Positions 26,334 through 33,899 of a stretch of DNA of 44,988 nt are shown one piece after another. The notes under the pieces are model-generated. The model had not been told where the DNA came from. It searched no databases and saw only the letters and a program-made list of their open reading frames with translations. Each line of letters begins with the position of its first letter. Position 1 is the stretch's first letter. The translations under genes and the position numbers were made by a program. The DNA is from an uncultured Lachnospiraceae bacterium (lineage in GTDB: Bacteria > Bacillota > Clostridia > Lachnospirales > Lachnospiraceae): contig CALWLH010000082.1 of NCBI GenBank assembly GCA_944381475.1, positions 1 to 44,988 of the forward strand, given 5' to 3'.

Positions 26334-26704
26334 GGTACAGAAAATTTGCCAGCTTCTCTGATATTTACCGTATCCTCTTTTCCGGCGATACGGAAAATTT
26401 GTCAGTTTCTCTGATATTTACCGTATCCTCTTTTCCGTCGATACGGAAAATTTGTCAGCTTCTCTGATATTTACCGTATCCGCTCTTTTGACGATACGGA
26501 AAAAATGCCAGCTTCTCTGGTATTTACCGTATCCTCTTTTCCGTCGATACGGAAAATTTGCCAGCTTCTCTGATATTTACCGTATCCGCTCTTTTGACGA
26601 TACGGAAAATTTGCCAGCTTCTCTGATATTTACCGTATCCGCTCTTTTGACGATACGGAAAAATTGCCAGCTTCTCTGACATTTACCGTAGCCACTCCTT
26701 TGAC
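26334..26704. repeat. Seven 53-bp tandem repeats, each able to form a hairpin
   Basis: Units begin at 26334, 26387, 26440, 26493, 26546, 26599 and 26652, with an exact period of 53. The first and last units are degenerate. Each unit starts with GATACGG and, 34 bases after the first base, has the complement CCGTATC, enclosing a conserved AAAATTTGCCAGCTTCTCTG-type core. The units are joined by a 12-13 base linker that comes in two versions (CTCTTTTCCGTC or CGCTCTTTTGAC). The period is not a multiple of three, so it is non-coding. It directly abuts an IS1182 transposase remnant. Confidence 0.9.
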
Positions 26705-26922
26705 GATCCGGTGCTGACATTTGACGGTTTTATGGAGGAAATTGATTTGGAGAAATATCGGAAAGGGATCCCGTAACACTATACCGGAAGGCTCAGATAT
26801 AACCCGGTCAGCATCTGTATATCGACGGTACCAAGTTTGAGGCGGATGCAAGCAAATATTCCTGGGTATGGAAAAAGGCAACTGAAAAGTCGGTACAAGG
26901 GGATCCTCCGAAGAAGGATTGA
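26702..26922 (+). pseudogene. Internally deleted IS1182-family transposase remnant
   Basis: Frame 2 from 26702 reads DDPVLTFDGFMEEIDLEKYR, then a TAA, then HYTGRLRYNPVS. This is the usual N-terminus of IS1182-type transposases. Frame 1 from 26818 then reads YIDGTKFEADASKYSWVWKK, followed by ATEKS. That is the conserved DDE-proximal block, which normally lies more than 100 residues further on. The region between is missing, so the copy carries a large internal deletion, a nonsense codon and a frame change, and lacks the C-terminal half. It cannot encode a working enzyme. No intact terminal inverted repeats were identified. The 53-bp array ends exactly where the remnant begins. Confidence 0.82.
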
Positions 26923-27027
26923 CGCCGTCACTTTTCTTCAGAAAGATGTGGAAAGAACCCGCCCTCTGTGCTAAAATATGCAAAAATCCGAAAGCTGGAT
27001 TTTGAAGTATGATGCGGGAGGCGCCAG

Positions 27028-27717
27028 ATGTATAAGATACTGATTGTTGAGGATGACGCAGGAATAGCCCAGGGAATTCTGGAACGGGTGGAAAGCTGGG
27101 GGCTGTCCGCCAGATGCGTGAGGGATTTTAGAAATGTTCTTTCAGAATTTGCCCAGTACGATCCCCATCTGGTCCTGATGGATATCGCCCTGCCCTTCTA
27201 TAACGGATATCACTGGTGCAGTGAGATTCGAAGAGTCTCAAAGGTTCCCATTATTTTTATCTCCTCCGCATCGGATAATATGAATATAGTGATGGCCATG
27301 AACATGGGCGGGGATGATTTTATCGCCAAGCCCTTTGACGGAAGCGTGCTCATCGCCAAGATCCAGGCCATGCTGCGGCGGAGCTACGACTTTTCCGGCC
27401 ATGTGCCGGTGCTGGAGCACCGGGGCGCGCTGCTAAACACCGGGGACGCCACCCTGACCTATCAGGAGCAATCCATTGAACTGACAAAAAACGAGTACCG
27501 CATTTTGCTGACCCTGATGGAAAATAAGGGCCGGGTGGTAAGCCGGGAGAGGCTGATGGAGCGGCTCTGGGAGACGGACAGCTTTGTGGACGACAACACC
27601 CTCACAGTCAATGTGAACCGGCTGAGAAAAAAGCTGGAGGGGGCAGGTCTAAGGGATTTTATCGCCACGAAAATCGGGGCGGGCTATATGATTGCGGAGG
27701 CGTCCGGAGAGGAGTAG
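27028..27717 (+). CDS. OmpR-family response regulator, peptide-sensing module 1
   Basis: The protein has 229 residues and starts after GGGAGG. The receiver domain (1-115) has the acidic pair D9-D10, the phosphoacceptor D52 and the AKPF lysine near 101. The C-terminal winged helix (about 130-225) reads IELTKNEYRILLTLMENKGRVVSRERLMERLW. It is followed after three bases by its histidine kinase gene. The kinase type and the ABC operon downstream place it in the BceR-like group, which controls transporters that remove cell-wall-active peptides. The likely target is the CTTACA-N4-TGTAAG site at 28722. Confidence 0.92.
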   Translation: MYKILIVEDDAGIAQGILERVESWGLSARCVRDFRNVLSEFAQYDPHLVLMDIALPFYNGYHWCSEIRRVSKVPIIFISSASDNMNIVMAMNMGGDDFIAKPFDGSVLIAKIQAMLRRSYDFSGHVPVLEHRGALLNTGDATLTYQEQSIELTKNEYRILLTLMENKGRVVSRERLMERLWETDSFVDDNTLTVNVNRLRKKLEGAGLRDFIATKIGAGYMIAEASGEE

Positions 27718-27720
27718 GAG

Positions 27721-28710
27721 ATGGGATTTTTAACTGCATACCTGAAACAGCGCAGAAAGGGTATCGGGGTATTGTGTCTGTTTTGCCTGATTTTCTTTGC
27801 CATCTTTGGGCTGTACCGTCTGCCTCTGGAGGCGGTGCTGTACCCTGCCCTGGTGTGCGTTGTTCTTGGCGTCATTTTTTTGATCTGGGATTTCTACAGA
27901 GCAAGGAACAAACACCTGCAGCTTCAGAAGATGAAAAAGCTGTCCCCGCCTGTCATGGATACGTTCCCTCCTGCCCGCACTCTGGAGGATGAGGATTATC
28001 AGCAGATCATCCAGTCTCTCTGTCAGGCGTACCGGGAGATGGAGGATGGCATGAAGCTTCGTTACTCGGAGATGATGGATTACTATGCCATTTGGGCCCA
28101 TCAGATCAAGACCCCCATCGCCTCCATGCGCCTGAACCTGGAAAATGAGGATTCGCCCCTGGCGGCAAGAATTTTAGATGACCTTTTTCGGATTGAACAG
28201 TATGTGGAGATGGTGCTGATGTTCTTGCGTCTGGATTCGGACACCACCGATTATGTGCTCCGGGAATATGATCTGGATCATATTGTAAGGGGGGCGGTGA
28301 AGAAATTTGCCGGCCAGTTTATAAGGGGAAAGATTCGCCTGGAATACAGGCCCTTTAATACCAGGGTGCTGACAGACGAAAAATGGCTGTCCTTTGTCAT
28401 TGAGCAGGTTCTGTCCAACGCTCTGAAGTATACGCCTTCCGGCTCCATCGCCATCCGTCTGGAGGAGCCGAAAACCCTGTGTATCCGGGATACGGGAATC
28501 GGCATTGCCCCGGAGGATCTGCCGCGGATATTTGAGAAGGGCTACACGGGGTACAACGGCAGAAGCGATAAGAAGGCCAGCGGCATCGGGCTCTATCTGT
28601 GCAGACGGATCTGCCGGAACCTGGGACATGATATTACTGCGGACTCTGCTCCGGACAGGGGCACCGAGATCCGGATTGTTCTGGAACATCGAAGGCTGGA
28701 GGTGGAATAA
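27721..28710 (+). CDS. Intramembrane-sensing histidine kinase (BceS-like), module 1
   Basis: The protein has 329 residues. Two N-terminal helices (about 15-33 and 38-57) are joined by only a few residues, so there is no outside sensor domain. This is typical of BceS-type kinases that sense through their ABC transporter. The phosphorylated histidine is H127 in YYAIWAHQIKTPIASM. The ATPase domain has the N box EQVLSNALKYTPSG, G1 DTGIGIAPEDL and G2 SGIGLYL. It starts three bases after the regulator stop and ends before a terminator, so regulator and kinase form their own operon. Confidence 0.93.
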   Translation: MGFLTAYLKQRRKGIGVLCLFCLIFFAIFGLYRLPLEAVLYPALVCVVLGVIFLIWDFYRARNKHLQLQKMKKLSPPVMDTFPPARTLEDEDYQQIIQSLCQAYREMEDGMKLRYSEMMDYYAIWAHQIKTPIASMRLNLENEDSPLAARILDDLFRIEQYVEMVLMFLRLDSDTTDYVLREYDLDHIVRGAVKKFAGQFIRGKIRLEYRPFNTRVLTDEKWLSFVIEQVLSNALKYTPSGSIAIRLEEPKTLCIRDTGIGIAPEDLPRIFEKGYTGYNGRSDKKASGIGLYLCRRICRNLGHDITADSAPDRGTEIRIVLEHRRLEVE

Positions 28711-28721
28711 CAAATCCGCTT

Positions 28722-28737
28722 CTTACAAAAATGTAAG
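28722..28737. promoter_or_regulatory. BceR-type operator, module 1
   Basis: CTTACA-AAAA-TGTAAG is a perfect inverted repeat of the tnACA-N4-TGTnA type described for BceR-like regulators. It lies just after the kinase stop codon, about 120 bases upstream of the -35 box of the ABC operon. Confidence 0.7.
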
Positions 28738-28746
28738 ATTGCCAAG

Positions 28747-28788
28747 GGGAAATGTAAGCCGATTCGATGGCGATGCATTTCCCTTTTT
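28747..28788 (+). terminator. Terminator of the module 1 regulator/kinase operon
   Basis: GGGAAATG (28747-28754) pairs with CATTTCCC (28776-28783), with an inner GCC/GGC stem, and is followed by TTTTT. It separates the two-component genes from the ABC genes. Confidence 0.75.
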
Positions 28789-28850
28789 GATAGGATGATA
28801 TCAGGTCAAGGGAAGGAAAATCCGGTGCGAGGGTGCTTGCAGGAGGATTT

Positions 28851-28879
28851 TTGACATTGACGCAAACACTGGATATCTT
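28851..28879 (+). promoter_or_regulatory. Promoter of the module 1 ABC operon
   Basis: TTGACA at 28851-28856 and TATCTT at 28874-28879 are 17 bases apart. The start point near 28886 leaves a very short leader before GATCGGAGG and the ATG at 28900. Confidence 0.65.
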
Positions 28880-28899
28880 AAAAAGATCGGAGGAATACA

Positions 28900-29682
28900 A
28901 TGAGCATATTGGAAGTCAATGGATTGAAAAAGATTTATACCACCCGGTTTGGCGGCGCAAAGGTGGAGGCGCTGAAAAACGTCTCCTTCAGCGTGGAGGA
29001 AGGGGAGTATGTGGCCATCATGGGAGAATCCGGTTCCGGAAAGACCACTCTCCTAAATATTCTGGCAGCGCTGGATAAACCTACGGGAGGTGTGGTCAGC
29101 CTGGATGGGAGAGAGTTGTCCAAAATCAAGGACTCGGAGATTTCCGCCTTTCGCCGGGATCATCTGGGCTTTGTATTTCAGGATTTCAACCTGCTAGATA
29201 CCTTCTCTCTGGAGGATAACATCTATCTTCCCCTGGTTCTGGCAGGAAAGGGTTACAGGGAGATGAGGGACCGGCTGACGCCCATCGCAGCCCAGCTGGG
29301 GATTGCAGATATTCTGAAAAAGTATCCCTATGAGGTATCCGGCGGCCAAAAGCAGCGGGCGGCGGTGGCCAGGGCGCTGATCACCAATCCCAGGCTGATT
29401 CTGGCGGACGAGCCCACGGGAGCGCTGGATTCAAAGGCCACGGATGAACTGTTATACCTTTTCGGGGAGATCAATCGCAGCGGGCAGACCATCCTGATGG
29501 TGACCCATTCGGTAAAGGCTGCCAGCCATGCAGGCCGTGTGCTGTTCATCAAGGACGGGGAGGTATTCCATCAGATTTACCGGGGAAACAGCGCCAACCA
29601 GGAGATGTATCAGAAGATATCGGACACCCTCACCGTCCTGACAACGGGAGAGGGCAGGAACGAAGGGGAAGCCAGGTTTTAG
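28900..29682 (+). CDS. ABC transporter ATP-binding protein (BceA-like), module 1
   Basis: The protein has 260 residues and starts after TCGGAGG. It is a single ATPase domain of the MacB/LolD/BceA group, with Walker A GESGSGKTT, Q-loop FVFQDFNLLDTF, signature VSGGQKQR, Walker B LILADEPTGALD and H-loop VTHS. The C-terminal tail FHQIYRGNSANQEMYQKI is typical of Bce-type ATPases. It pairs with the 674-residue permease downstream, separated by a small membrane protein gene. It powers removal of cell-wall-active peptides from their targets and signals to the kinase, as in the known systems. Confidence 0.93.
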   Translation: MSILEVNGLKKIYTTRFGGAKVEALKNVSFSVEEGEYVAIMGESGSGKTTLLNILAALDKPTGGVVSLDGRELSKIKDSEISAFRRDHLGFVFQDFNLLDTFSLEDNIYLPLVLAGKGYREMRDRLTPIAAQLGIADILKKYPYEVSGGQKQRAAVARALITNPRLILADEPTGALDSKATDELLYLFGEINRSGQTILMVTHSVKAASHAGRVLFIKDGEVFHQIYRGNSANQEMYQKISDTLTVLTTGEGRNEGEARF

Positions 29683-29696
29683 AAAGGGAGGCTGTG

Positions 29697-29852
29697 ATGG
29701 AAAAGCTCATTACCGGAACTGGATTTGCTGTCATCGGTTTGCTGACTGTGCCCACGGTGATATTGATTGCGCTGATCATCATGGTACAGGGAATGACGGA
29801 TAATATGTTGATATTGATGAAAAAACTGAAATTATTGACTGAGAGGTATTGA
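29697..29852 (+). CDS. 51-residue single-helix membrane protein inside the ABC operon
   Basis: The ATG at 29697 follows AAAGGGAGG, 14 bases after the ATPase stop. The frame closes at TGA 29850-29852, three bases before the permease start codon. The product has one hydrophobic helix (about residues 9-31, GFAVIGLLTVPTVILIALII), then a methionine-rich amphipathic stretch and a basic C-terminus (MKKLKLLTERY). The ribosome site, tight spacing on both sides and membrane character support a real gene. I know no family for it. It could be a subunit or regulator of the peptide transporter. Confidence 0.7.
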   Translation: MEKLITGTGFAVIGLLTVPTVILIALIIMVQGMTDNMLILMKKLKLLTERY

Positions 29853-29855
29853 AGC

Positions 29856-31880
29856 ATGATAAAAAAACTTTATCCCAAGCTTGCTTTTACAAGCATGAGG
29901 AAAAATAAAAAGCTGTATCTGCCCTATATTCTGACCTGCATCGGCATGGTCATGATGTTTTATATCGTGGCATTTTTATATGACTGCTCCTGGGTGCAGG
30001 AGGTGCGGGGCGGAGCGCTGCTGCGTACAATTCTTTCCCTGGGCCGGGGCGTCATAGGCGTATTTTCACTGATCTTTCTGTTTTACACCAGCGCCTTTTT
30101 GTCCCGCAGAAGAAAGATGGAATTTGGCCTCTACAATATCCTGGGAATGGATAAGGGCAATATCGCCCGGGTATTGTTCTGGGAGACGGTGATGACCGGA
30201 GGTATTTCCTTGGCAGCAGGGTTGGCTGCGGGAATCCTGCTTTCAAAATTTGCAGAGCTGGGGCTGCTAAATCTGCTTCACAGGCCGGTAACCTACGCCC
30301 TGACAGTTCCTTTGGATGTGGTCGCTCTGACGGCAGCCCTGTTTGCCCTGATTGATCTGCTGATCTTTTTAAATACTCTGCGCCAGCTGCGCATAACCAA
30401 TACCATCGACCTTCTGCACAGCGAGCATGCGGGGGAGAAGCCCCCGAAGGCCAACTGGCTGGTGGCTCTATTAGGGGTGGCGGCTCTGGGGTGGGCCTAC
30501 TATACGGCCCTGTCCATTGACAATCCCATCAGTGCCTTTGTGATGTTCTTTCTGGCGGTGCTCATGGTGATTGTTGGAACCTACCTGCTCTTTGTGGCGG
30601 GTTCGGTGGCCATCTGTAAAATATTGCAGAAAAACAAAAGGTATTACTATAATCCCAGGCATTTCGTCTTTGTCTCCTCCATGTCCTACCGCATGAAGCG
30701 CAACGGGGCGGGACTTGCCTCCATCTGTATCTTAAGCACCATGGTGCTGGTGATGTTTTCCGCCACCACCTGTCTTTATGTAGGAGAGGAGGACATCATA
30801 AGGAACCGCTATCCCAGAAATAGCACCATGACCCTGGAGATGAAGGATCTGGCTTCCATGGGAGCAGAACAGGCGGCAGAGCTCAAGAATCTTGCGGCGA
30901 AGGCAGCGGCGGAGAGTCAGGCAGAGCCGGAAAATATCCTGGAGTACCGGGCGGCGGGGATCGCCGGTTTTCTGACGGATGCCTATGTCGAGACGGATGT
31001 GAGTGCGGTGAGCGGGGTGTCCCTTTCCGATTACTCCCAGGTGTATCAGATATACATCATGTCCCTGGAGGAATATAACCGGCTGACCGGGGAAAAAGAG
31101 GCGCTTTCCCCTGGGGAGACTCTGCTTTGCACCACAGAATCCGGGTATGACCAGGATACGATTCGGGTGGGAGACGCAAAGGAGCTGGTTATAACGAAGG
31201 TGATACCGAAGTTTTGCTTTGAAGGGATGGATGCGCAGGTTTTTCCCACCATTGTGATCTGTGTTCCGGATTTTGCGGAGTATGTGACGCCCCTTCTGGA
31301 ATCCGATGGGGAGGACGCGGCGGCACTCATGTGGTATTACGCCTTTGACCTGGAGGGGGATGATCCTACCCACATGGAAATTACAAACCGGATTAAGGCG
31401 TCCCTGCAGACCCTAAAGGAGGATGGAGAAGCTGTGGCAGATTTTCAGTGCGGCTGTGGGGCGGAGTCCCGTTCCTCCCTCTATACCATGAACGGGGGAC
31501 TGTTTTTTCTGGCCATCCTGCTGGGAACCGTATTTCTGGCCGCCACAGTGATTATCATCTACTACAAGCAGATTTCCGAGGGCTTTGAGGATCAGTCCAG
31601 GTTTGGAATTATGCAGAAGGTGGGGATGACCAGAAAGGATATCCGGAAGAATATCAACTCCCAGATGCTCACGGTATTTTTTCTGCCCATTTTGGCCGCG
31701 GGACTGCATCTGGTCTTTGCCTTCCCCTTTCTGTATAAGATTCTGCTGATGTTTGGTATGAACAACCGGCCCCTTCTGGTGCTGGCCACGGCCATCAGCT
31801 TCGGTGTGTTTGCCCTGTTTTACTCCCTGGTGTACCGCATTACCTCAAACGCTTACTACGATATTGTCAGCAACAGCTAG
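29856..31880 (+). CDS. FtsX-like ABC permease (BceB-like), module 1
   Basis: The protein has 674 residues and starts after GAGAGG. It has about ten helices. The first group includes a KKLYLPYILTCIGMVMMFYIV helix, then FtsX cores near residues 60-180 and 280-300. A large extracellular domain (about 305-555) lies between TM7 and TM8, and three C-terminal helices follow. This layout is characteristic of BceB/VraG permeases, where the outside domain recognises the peptide-lipid target complex. It ends the module 1 operon. The peptide recognised cannot be deduced. Confidence 0.93.
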   Translation: MIKKLYPKLAFTSMRKNKKLYLPYILTCIGMVMMFYIVAFLYDCSWVQEVRGGALLRTILSLGRGVIGVFSLIFLFYTSAFLSRRRKMEFGLYNILGMDKGNIARVLFWETVMTGGISLAAGLAAGILLSKFAELGLLNLLHRPVTYALTVPLDVVALTAALFALIDLLIFLNTLRQLRITNTIDLLHSEHAGEKPPKANWLVALLGVAALGWAYYTALSIDNPISAFVMFFLAVLMVIVGTYLLFVAGSVAICKILQKNKRYYYNPRHFVFVSSMSYRMKRNGAGLASICILSTMVLVMFSATTCLYVGEEDIIRNRYPRNSTMTLEMKDLASMGAEQAAELKNLAAKAAAESQAEPENILEYRAAGIAGFLTDAYVETDVSAVSGVSLSDYSQVYQIYIMSLEEYNRLTGEKEALSPGETLLCTTESGYDQDTIRVGDAKELVITKVIPKFCFEGMDAQVFPTIVICVPDFAEYVTPLLESDGEDAAALMWYYAFDLEGDDPTHMEITNRIKASLQTLKEDGEAVADFQCGCGAESRSSLYTMNGGLFFLAILLGTVFLAATVIIIYYKQISEGFEDQSRFGIMQKVGMTRKDIRKNINSQMLTVFFLPILAAGLHLVFAFPFLYKILLMFGMNNRPLLVLATAISFGVFALFYSLVYRITSNAYYDIVSNS

Positions 31881-31925
31881 GAGGGGCCGTCAGATCATCC
31901 GGATGGGCGCGATATGAATCGGTTC

Positions 31926-31954
31926 TTGACGCAAAGAGGGATGATTCGTATAAT
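31926..31954 (+). promoter_or_regulatory. Promoter of the module 2 regulator/kinase operon
   Basis: TTGACG at 31926-31931 and TATAAT at 31949-31954 are 17 bases apart, a near-consensus promoter. The leader to ATG 32066 is about 105 bases and holds a palindrome and a hairpin repeat. Confidence 0.8.
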
Positions 31955-32003
31955 AAACCTTGTATCGCTGTGGTACAATTATCATTGATAAGGGAAAAAT
32001 AAG

Positions 32004-32023
32004 TTTGAAAGTAAACTTTCAAA
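32004..32023. promoter_or_regulatory. Perfect 20-bp inverted repeat in the module 2 leader
   Basis: TTTGAAAGT-AA-ACTTTCAAA lies about 43 bases downstream of the transcription start. At this place it can act as a roadblock operator in DNA or as a hairpin in the mRNA. It does not match the ACA-N4-TGT site of the modules. Confidence 0.5.
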
Positions 32024-32032
32024 TCTACCATG

Positions 32033-32060
32033 ATGACGCGGCCAGCGCGTCAGAAAGAGG
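32033..32060 (+). repeat. Copy B of the 28-nt hairpin/Shine-Dalgarno repeat
   Basis: TGACGCG and CGCGTCA form a 7-bp hairpin and are followed by GAAAGAGG, which is the ribosome site for ATG 32066. It differs from copy C (37171) at one of 28 positions. An ATG inside the repeat is in frame with the regulator but should not be used. Confidence 0.7.
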
Positions 32061-32065
32061 AAATC

Positions 32066-32743
32066 ATGCAGAATATATTGCTGGTGGAGGATGACCAACA
32101 GATTTTAGAGCATTTGACCAGGCTGCTTTTGGAGGAGGGCTTTGGGGTGGACACAGCCCCCACCCAGAGGGAGGCTCTGAGAAAGATCGGCGCAGCCTCC
32201 TATGACCTGGTGCTTTTGGATGTGTCCCTGCCCGACGGCAGCGGCTTTGCGGTGTGCGCCGCCATCCGCGACCAGACGGATACCCCGGTGATTTTTTTGA
32301 CCGCCTCCGGGGATGAGTACAGCGTGGTGGCGGGACTGGATATGGGGGCGGAGGATTACATTGCCAAGCCCTTCAGGCCCAGGGAGCTGGTGTCCAGGAT
32401 TAAAAATGTGCTGAGGCGCCGCGCGAAGGGGCGGCGGGTGCTGTCCTGCGGCTCTCTCACCCTGAACCCGGACACGGGAATCGTCATGCAGGGGGGCAGG
32501 GAGGTCTCTCTTTCCGCCCTGGAATACCGTCTGCTGCTGGTGCTTTTGCAGAATCAGGGCACCATCCTCACCCGCTCCCAGCTTTTGGAGGAAATCTGGG
32601 ACGCCTCTGGGGAATATGTGAATGACAATACCCTGACGGTCTACATCAAAAGGCTGCGGGAAAAAATCGAGGAGGCTCCCCAAAGTCCACGGCTTCTTCA
32701 CACCATCAGAGGGCTGGGATACCGAATGGAGGAACAGAAGTGA
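32066..32743 (+). CDS. OmpR-family response regulator, module 2
   Basis: The protein has 225 residues from ATG 32066, placed five bases after AGAGG. The receiver has D9-D10, the phosphoacceptor D52 in VLLDVSLPDG and the AKPF lysine. The C-terminal winged helix is VSLSALEYRLLLVLLQNQGTILTRSQLLEEIW. The stop overlaps the GTG start of the kinase. Together with the ABC genes after 33.9 kb it forms a second BceRS-AB or VncRS-like module. Its probable operator is GTGACA-N4-TGTCAC at 33732. Confidence 0.92.
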   Translation: MQNILLVEDDQQILEHLTRLLLEEGFGVDTAPTQREALRKIGAASYDLVLLDVSLPDGSGFAVCAAIRDQTDTPVIFLTASGDEYSVVAGLDMGAEDYIAKPFRPRELVSRIKNVLRRRAKGRRVLSCGSLTLNPDTGIVMQGGREVSLSALEYRLLLVLLQNQGTILTRSQLLEEIWDASGEYVNDNTLTVYIKRLREKIEEAPQSPRLLHTIRGLGYRMEEQK

Positions 32744-33735
32744 ACCTGGAATACAGACGTCTCGCGTCAGGATACCTGGTCATCCTGACATTTTGTCTTG
32801 GAGCGGCAGCCTTTATGGGATGGGAAGCCGCCTGTCTGGCCGCAGCCGCTGCCACAGCGATGACGGCGCTGTGTTTAACGGAACTTCGCCGCAGAAACCG
32901 CGCCATCGACGGGTTGTGTGAAAAGCTGGACCGGATTTTGTTTCAGGATGAAGCCTGGGATTTTTCCAGCTATCAGGAGGGAGAGCTGTCCATTTTGCAG
33001 GACAAGGTGCAGAAACTCACCATTCGTCTCCGGGAGCAGGCGGATCTCCTGAAGAAGGAAAAGCAGCTTCAGGAGCAGATGATGACGGACATTTCCCACC
33101 AGCTAAAGACGCCCCTCACCTCCATGAATCTGATCCTCACAAGGCTTAGAAAGGAACAGCTTTCAAGGGAGGAGCAGAGAAAATACCTCTTCGAGCTGGA
33201 GCAGCTGGCGGGCAGGATTGATGATCTCATTGTGACGCTTCTGAAAATGGCCAAGCTGGATTCCGGCACGGCCATCATGAAGCAGGAGCCGGTACAAATT
33301 TCCTCCATGCTGAAAAGGGCTTTGGAGCCCCTGGAGATTTCTATGGATCTGCGGGGAATCTCCTGTGATCTTTCGGGGGATGAATCTGCCTCCTATCAGG
33401 GAGATATGGAATGGAGCGGGGAGGCATTTTTAAATATCCTCAAAAACTCCATGGAGCATATGTCCCCAGGGGGAAAAATTGCCGTCAGCTTTATAGAAAA
33501 CGAGATTTATTCTGAGATCGAGATCAGGGATCAGGGCAGCGGGATGCCGGAGGAGGAGCTGCCCCACCTGTTTGACCGGTTTTACCGGGGAAAGGATGCC
33601 AGGCATACAGGCTTTGGCATCGGTCTTTCCTTCGCAAGAATGGTGATTCAGCAGCAGAACGGCACCATCAAGGCCAGGAACCTCCCGGAGGGCGGGATGG
33701 GCTTTACGGTGCGGTTTTACAGGGAACCTGGGTGA
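32740..33735 (+). CDS. Intramembrane-sensing histidine kinase, module 2
   Basis: The protein has 331 residues from a GTG that overlaps the regulator stop (GTGA). Two helices (about 10-27 and 29-46) are joined by a very short loop, with no outside domain. The active histidine is H120 in MTDISHQLKTPLTSMN. The ATPase domain has the N box LNILKNSMEHMSPGG, G1 DQGSGMPEEEL and G2 GFGIGLSFA. The type is that of kinases wired to a peptide ABC transporter. The stop codon lies within the operator of the next operon. Confidence 0.92.
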   Translation: MNLEYRRLASGYLVILTFCLGAAAFMGWEAACLAAAAATAMTALCLTELRRRNRAIDGLCEKLDRILFQDEAWDFSSYQEGELSILQDKVQKLTIRLREQADLLKKEKQLQEQMMTDISHQLKTPLTSMNLILTRLRKEQLSREEQRKYLFELEQLAGRIDDLIVTLLKMAKLDSGTAIMKQEPVQISSMLKRALEPLEISMDLRGISCDLSGDESASYQGDMEWSGEAFLNILKNSMEHMSPGGKIAVSFIENEIYSEIEIRDQGSGMPEEELPHLFDRFYRGKDARHTGFGIGLSFARMVIQQQNGTIKARNLPEGGMGFTVRFYREPG

Positions 33736-33747
33736 CAGAATTGTCAC
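33732..33747. promoter_or_regulatory. BceR-type operator, module 2
   Basis: GTGACA-GAAT-TGTCAC is a perfect inverted repeat of the tnACA-N4-TGTnA type. It overlaps the kinase stop codon, and the ABC genes follow. The half-site TGACA differs from TTACA in module 1. Confidence 0.65.
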
Positions 33748-33772
33748 TGAAAAGTCAGCGCCATGTCATTTG

Positions 33773-33816
33773 AGAGCTGTATACTGCACTTTGCAACAGG
33801 GGCAGCGTACAGCTCT
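33773..33816. other. Hairpin in the leader region of the module 2 ABC operon
   Basis: AGAGCTGTA (33773-33781) pairs perfectly with TACAGCTCT (33808-33816), with an inner CTGC/GCAG stem. No T run follows. It may end the kinase transcript inefficiently or regulate the ABC operon. A possible promoter TTGTAC-N19-TAGAAT lies after it at 33822-33852. Confidence 0.45.
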
Positions 33817-33899
33817 TGTCATTGTACTAAGGGAGCGTCCGGCGGATAGAATGAATTTGGGATCTCATCATAAACCCTGCCCCGGGAAAGGAGAAATTT

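Noticed and set aside
26452-26679. Open frame across the tandem repeats
   Set aside because: It exists only because of the repeats, has no ribosome site, and the 53-base period shifts the frame at each unit.
26334-26704. 53-bp repeats as a CRISPR array
   Set aside because: The whole 53-bp unit is conserved, including the linkers. There are no unique spacers and no cas genes, so it is a tandem repeat array.
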